NCBI GenBank assembly: GCA_038239195.1
Contig: JBBSEZ010000561.1
Coordinates: forward strand, 1 to 5,578
Length of the DNA stretch: 5,578 nt
Direction: 5' to 3'
DNA from: JBBSEZ01 sp038239195
GTDB taxonomy: Bacteria > Planctomycetota > Planctomycetia > Gemmatales > Gemmataceae
A program made the position numbers and the translations under genes. Positions 4,365 to 5,578 of this stretch are shown here, one piece after another. A model generated the notes under the pieces. The model made no database searches, was not told the origin of the DNA, and saw nothing but the letters and a program-made list of their open reading frames with translations. Every line of letters begins with the position of its first letter. Positions within the stretch are counted from its first letter, which is position 1.

Positions 4365-5531
4365 ATGAAGATCGCTTACATCACCATGAACCGCTGGGTG
4401 GAGGACCGCGCTGCCACGGACGAGGACTGCCGCCGGCAGTTGCGCCTGACCGAAAAAGTTCTCCTGCGCGACGGGCGGGCGCTCTCGGACGAGGCCTTGC
4501 TGGCCAAGCTTCGCTCCCTGGGAATCGCCCTCGACAAGGGCCAGTTCCTCGCGCGGTCGCAGCAGTTCCTTTCGGCCCAGGAAATGGCCGAGGTCGTCCA
4601 CCAGCGAAAAGACCTGGAGATCAAAGCTCGCGAGGAAGATTGGGTCTGGATCGCCTTCACCTGTTTCTGGGAGCGCTGGCAGCCCGAGCGGCCCAGCCTG
4701 GAGATGATCGACGACTGGATGCAGGCCGGCTACAAGGCGTCGCAGCGCCGCGACAGGCCGGAGACCTGCCGGTTCTGGCTGGCCACCTGGAAGGCCGTCT
4801 GGAACGTCATCGAGGCCAGGCGGATCCGCTCCCTGGAGGAATACGACGCCCTCTTCCCCGGCACCCAGTTCCTGTCCAACTGGGTGCAAGACTTCACCCT
4901 GGAGCTCCACAACGCGGGGCTCGCCGACCCCTCGTTCCTTCGCGAGCGAATCGCGGTCCTCGAAGCGCTCCTGGGCCGTCTCGAGCTCGAGGACCTGCTG
5001 CTCGACAATTGCCGAAGAGACCTGGCGGAGACGTATTTCGCCGTGGGCCTGGCGGAGAAGGGAGAGCAGCTCTTTCGCGACTGGCTGGGCGAGCGGCCGC
5101 GGTGGGGGTGGGGCTGGATCGGCTGGTCGGACGCCTATAACTCGGGCTTCAGCAAGCAGACGAAAGACCCCGCGAGGGCGGAGCAGTTGCTGAAACAGGG
5201 GCTCGCCGTGCCGGGCGTGGAAGACAGAAACGAAATCCTGGATCGCCTGGCCCGCCTGTACGACAACACCAGCCGCAAGCAAGAGGCCGCAGCCGTTCGC
5301 GAGGAGATGCGCTCGGGGGATCGCCACCTCGGCCACCCGCCGGCGACGCGGGGCGGAGCGGCCGCGGGGCCGGCTGCCGTTCCGAAGCGCCGATTGCCGC
5401 CGGAAGACCTGGGGCGCTTCACGAGCGCGCCGAAAGGGCCGGCCAAGCAGGCGAAGATCGGCCGCAACGACCCGTGCCGGTGCGGGAGCGGGAAGAAGTT
5501 CAAGCGCTGCTGTGGGAGGAACACGAGTTGA
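4365..5531 (+). CDS. TPR-like protein with C-terminal SEC-C zinc-binding motif
   Basis: The SEC-C motif is a short zinc-binding element first known from the C-terminus of SecA and found at the end of many unrelated proteins. Here it is K364-IGRNDPCRCGSGKKFKRCCG, with ligands C371, C373, C382 and C383 in the canonical CxCx8CC spacing. Before it, about 316-362 is a Pro/Ala/Gly-rich linker. Residues 1-315 are helical and Trp-rich. Segments such as EEDWVWIAFTCFWERW (90-105), DLAETYFAVGLAEKGEQLFRDWL (219-241), RWGWGWIGWSDAYN (246-259) and the RAEQLLKQGL ... DRLARLYDNTSRKQEAAAVREEM stretch look like tetratricopeptide-type helix pairs. There is no SecA ATPase domain, so this is not SecA. ATG 4365 has AGAGG 6 nt upstream. 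The 41-nt gap to the preceding gene and the lack of a promoter between them suggest co-transcription. The function is unknown; a zinc-dependent protein-binding adaptor is an inference. Confidence 0.85.
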   Translation: MKIAYITMNRWVEDRAATDEDCRRQLRLTEKVLLRDGRALSDEALLAKLRSLGIALDKGQFLARSQQFLSAQEMAEVVHQRKDLEIKAREEDWVWIAFTCFWERWQPERPSLEMIDDWMQAGYKASQRRDRPETCRFWLATWKAVWNVIEARRIRSLEEYDALFPGTQFLSNWVQDFTLELHNAGLADPSFLRERIAVLEALLGRLELEDLLLDNCRRDLAETYFAVGLAEKGEQLFRDWLGERPRWGWGWIGWSDAYNSGFSKQTKDPARAEQLLKQGLAVPGVEDRNEILDRLARLYDNTSRKQEAAAVREEMRSGDRHLGHPPATRGGAAAGPAAVPKRRLPPEDLGRFTSAPKGPAKQAKIGRNDPCRCGSGKKFKRCCGRNTS

Positions 5532-5548
5532 CGGTTGCCGAACGTAGG

Positions 5549-5572
5549 GTGGGCCTAGTCTTGGAGGCCCAC
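5549..5572 (+). terminator. 8-bp hairpin downstream of the SEC-C gene
   Basis: GTGGGCCT (5549-5556) and AGGCCCAC (5565-5572) form a perfect stem around an 8-nt loop, 17 nt after the stop at 5531. It is followed by GCGGGG rather than T residues, so it is not a standard intrinsic terminator. The CGTAGGGTGGGCC ... GGCCCAC layout resembles a dispersed palindromic (REP-like) repeat, which would need a genome-wide count to confirm. Confidence 0.45.
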
Positions 5573-5578
5573 GCGGGG

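Noticed and set aside
4200..5336. A 378-residue minus-strand frame opposite the SEC-C gene
   Set aside because: It is antisense to a gene with a clear SEC-C motif and has no recognisable domain.
4365..5531. SecA or a SecA fragment, because of the SEC-C motif
   Set aside because: There are no Walker motifs or SecA core domains; the motif occurs at the end of many unrelated proteins.

Overview
This window is very GC-rich bacterial DNA with a small amount of ordinary housekeeping sequence and mostly accessory or hypothetical genes. The best guess for the source is a planctomycete of the Gemmata type. Three things suggest this: the expanded form of ribosomal protein L3, the mix of small PilZ, secreted WD40 and SEC-C proteins in short transcription units, and a 219-residue protein with a PLWPDGPPEGWP tail that I associate with unnamed Gemmataceae families. 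This assignment is recognition, not a database result.

Layout from left to right. Positions 1-98 are a C-rich spacer with C13 and C15 runs, beyond the 3' end of the first gene. rplC (L3) lies on the minus strand at 99-914. It has a good sigma70-like promoter (about 1036-1063) and a roughly 115-nt leader with two small hairpins, so it seems to be first in its transcription unit. No rpsJ is seen upstream. Facing the other way is a small secreted proline-rich protein gene (1269-1697), whose signal peptide is separated from the rest by an in-frame TGA. It is followed by a perfect 14-bp hairpin. A PilZ-domain gene (1804-2370, +) and a secreted seven-blade WD40 gene (2525-3475, -) converge on a roughly 160-bp repeat-bounded spacer. 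The 18-bp inverted repeats of that spacer contain the stop codons of both genes. A divergent promoter region (3476-3663) with a perfect TATAAT leads to a two-gene plus-strand unit: an alanine-rich unknown protein (3664-4323) and a 388-residue TPR-like protein with a C-terminal SEC-C zinc motif (4365-5531). A GC-rich hairpin (5549-5572) follows.

Functionally, L3 is a ribosome component. The PilZ protein may respond to c-di-GMP. The WD40 protein is a likely exported binding scaffold. The last two genes are probably co-transcribed and of unknown joint function. I see no transposase, CRISPR array, rRNA or tRNA, and no recognisable defence system. The most unusual points are the in-frame TGA, the repeat element that supplies two stop codons, the poly-G tracts after rplC, and the unknown/SEC-C gene pair.
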